Assembly: GCA_030220185.1 (NCBI GenBank)
Contig: JASPKZ010007297.1
Coordinates: 1,024,001 to 1,088,000, forward strand
DNA from: Diploptera punctata
Taxonomy: Eukaryota > Arthropoda > Insecta > Blattodea > Blaberidae
Direction: 5' to 3'
DNA: 64,000 nt
The notes under the pieces were generated by a model. The model was not told the origin of the DNA. It ran no database searches and saw nothing but the letters and a program-made list of their open reading frames with translations. Numbering within the stretch: the first letter of the stretch is position 1; the number at the start of each line of letters is the position of its first letter. The position numbers and the translations under genes were made by a program. Of this stretch, positions 63,800-64,000 are shown in pieces.

Positions 63800-63899
63800 C
63801 AGTCGTGAAAACAGCTGATGATGACGACAACGTGTCGCCGATACTGCAGTGCTGTGTTTAAAAAAACATAGAAGTATGAGGTAAGAAGAAATCACGATT

Positions 63900-64000
63900 C
63901 ATTTAATTAATTTGTGTTCATTAATTTACTTATTTCTATGATAGTAAAATAGCTTTAGCTTCTCAATATTAATTTAATTATTTTATTTTGTCACTTCAAT
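63900..64000 (+). repeat. SINE-B tail
   Basis: TTTGTGTTCATTAATTTACTT and ATAGCTTTAGCTTCTCAATA as at 13,165 and 52,560. Confidence 0.55.

Larger units (their letters stand above)
60895..63910 (+). mobile_element. PLE-3, most complete copy
   Basis: Left terminus TTTTTAACATTATGAGGTTC, then the inverted 3' copy (60,955-61,400, minus), a 5' region with a small palindrome (61,585-61,635, AACTCACCTCATAGGATCC), RT (62,200-63,090), linker (63,090-63,345), GIY-YIG (63,350-63,799), 3' end (to GAAGTATGAGGTAAGAAG at ~63,888). The inverted arm reaches only into the endonuclease. Confidence 0.85.

Overview
The window looks like non-coding nuclear DNA from a repeat-rich arthropod, most likely an insect with a large genome. 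It is AT-rich and has no bacterial-style operons. Coding sequence occurs only as short exons with GT/AG splice sites, separated by introns of 4.4-10 kb that are packed with transposable elements (TEs). The gene families seen (a dpr-like immunoglobulin exon and glycerol kinase) and the TE types fit an insect; the order cannot be told.

Host genes. One exon of a dpr/DIP-like neuronal Ig-domain protein lies on + at 3,811-3,947. Five consecutive glycerol kinase exons lie on the minus strand, in transcript order 56,191-56,301, 50,897-51,153, 46,260-46,463, 36,052-36,189 and 31,638-31,730. Their splice phases join correctly. The amino-terminal exons lie beyond the right edge, and no final exon was found to the left. 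The third exon is 2 nt short and shifts frame.

Everything else is TE sequence. Penelope-like elements (PLEs) with a reverse transcriptase (RT) and a GIY-YIG endonuclease dominate, with the best copies at 28.6-30.5, 43.5-45.2 and 60.9-63.9 kb. Each has an inverted copy of its own 3' end at its 5' end. Around them are many short palindromic units sharing the ends TATGAGGTGAG and CCTCATAATGTTA. These ends carry hammerhead ribozyme folds: the core CUGANGA...GAA, three helices and a cleavage site. I find about ten good copies and many decayed ones. Four short palindromic units sit between clear 11-13 bp target-site duplications (TSDs), so they are mobile.

Other repeats: LINE-G (3' part encodes GRPRMRWENN; copies at 8.6, 9.5, 10.6, 32.7, 36.8 and 48.4 kb); LINE-R (YADD-type RT plus a Cys-rich tail, 15.6 and 38.1 kb); LINE-K (41.9 kb and several 3' ends); an RNase H LINE (14.6 kb); several other LINE ends; tRNA-derived SINE-like families A-E, some themselves palindromic; two Helitron-like elements, one holding a 991-bp solo LTR; a 398-bp MITE; and pogo-like DNA elements. 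Nested insertions give a relative chronology at many points. No CRISPR, rRNA or convincing functional tRNA gene was seen.
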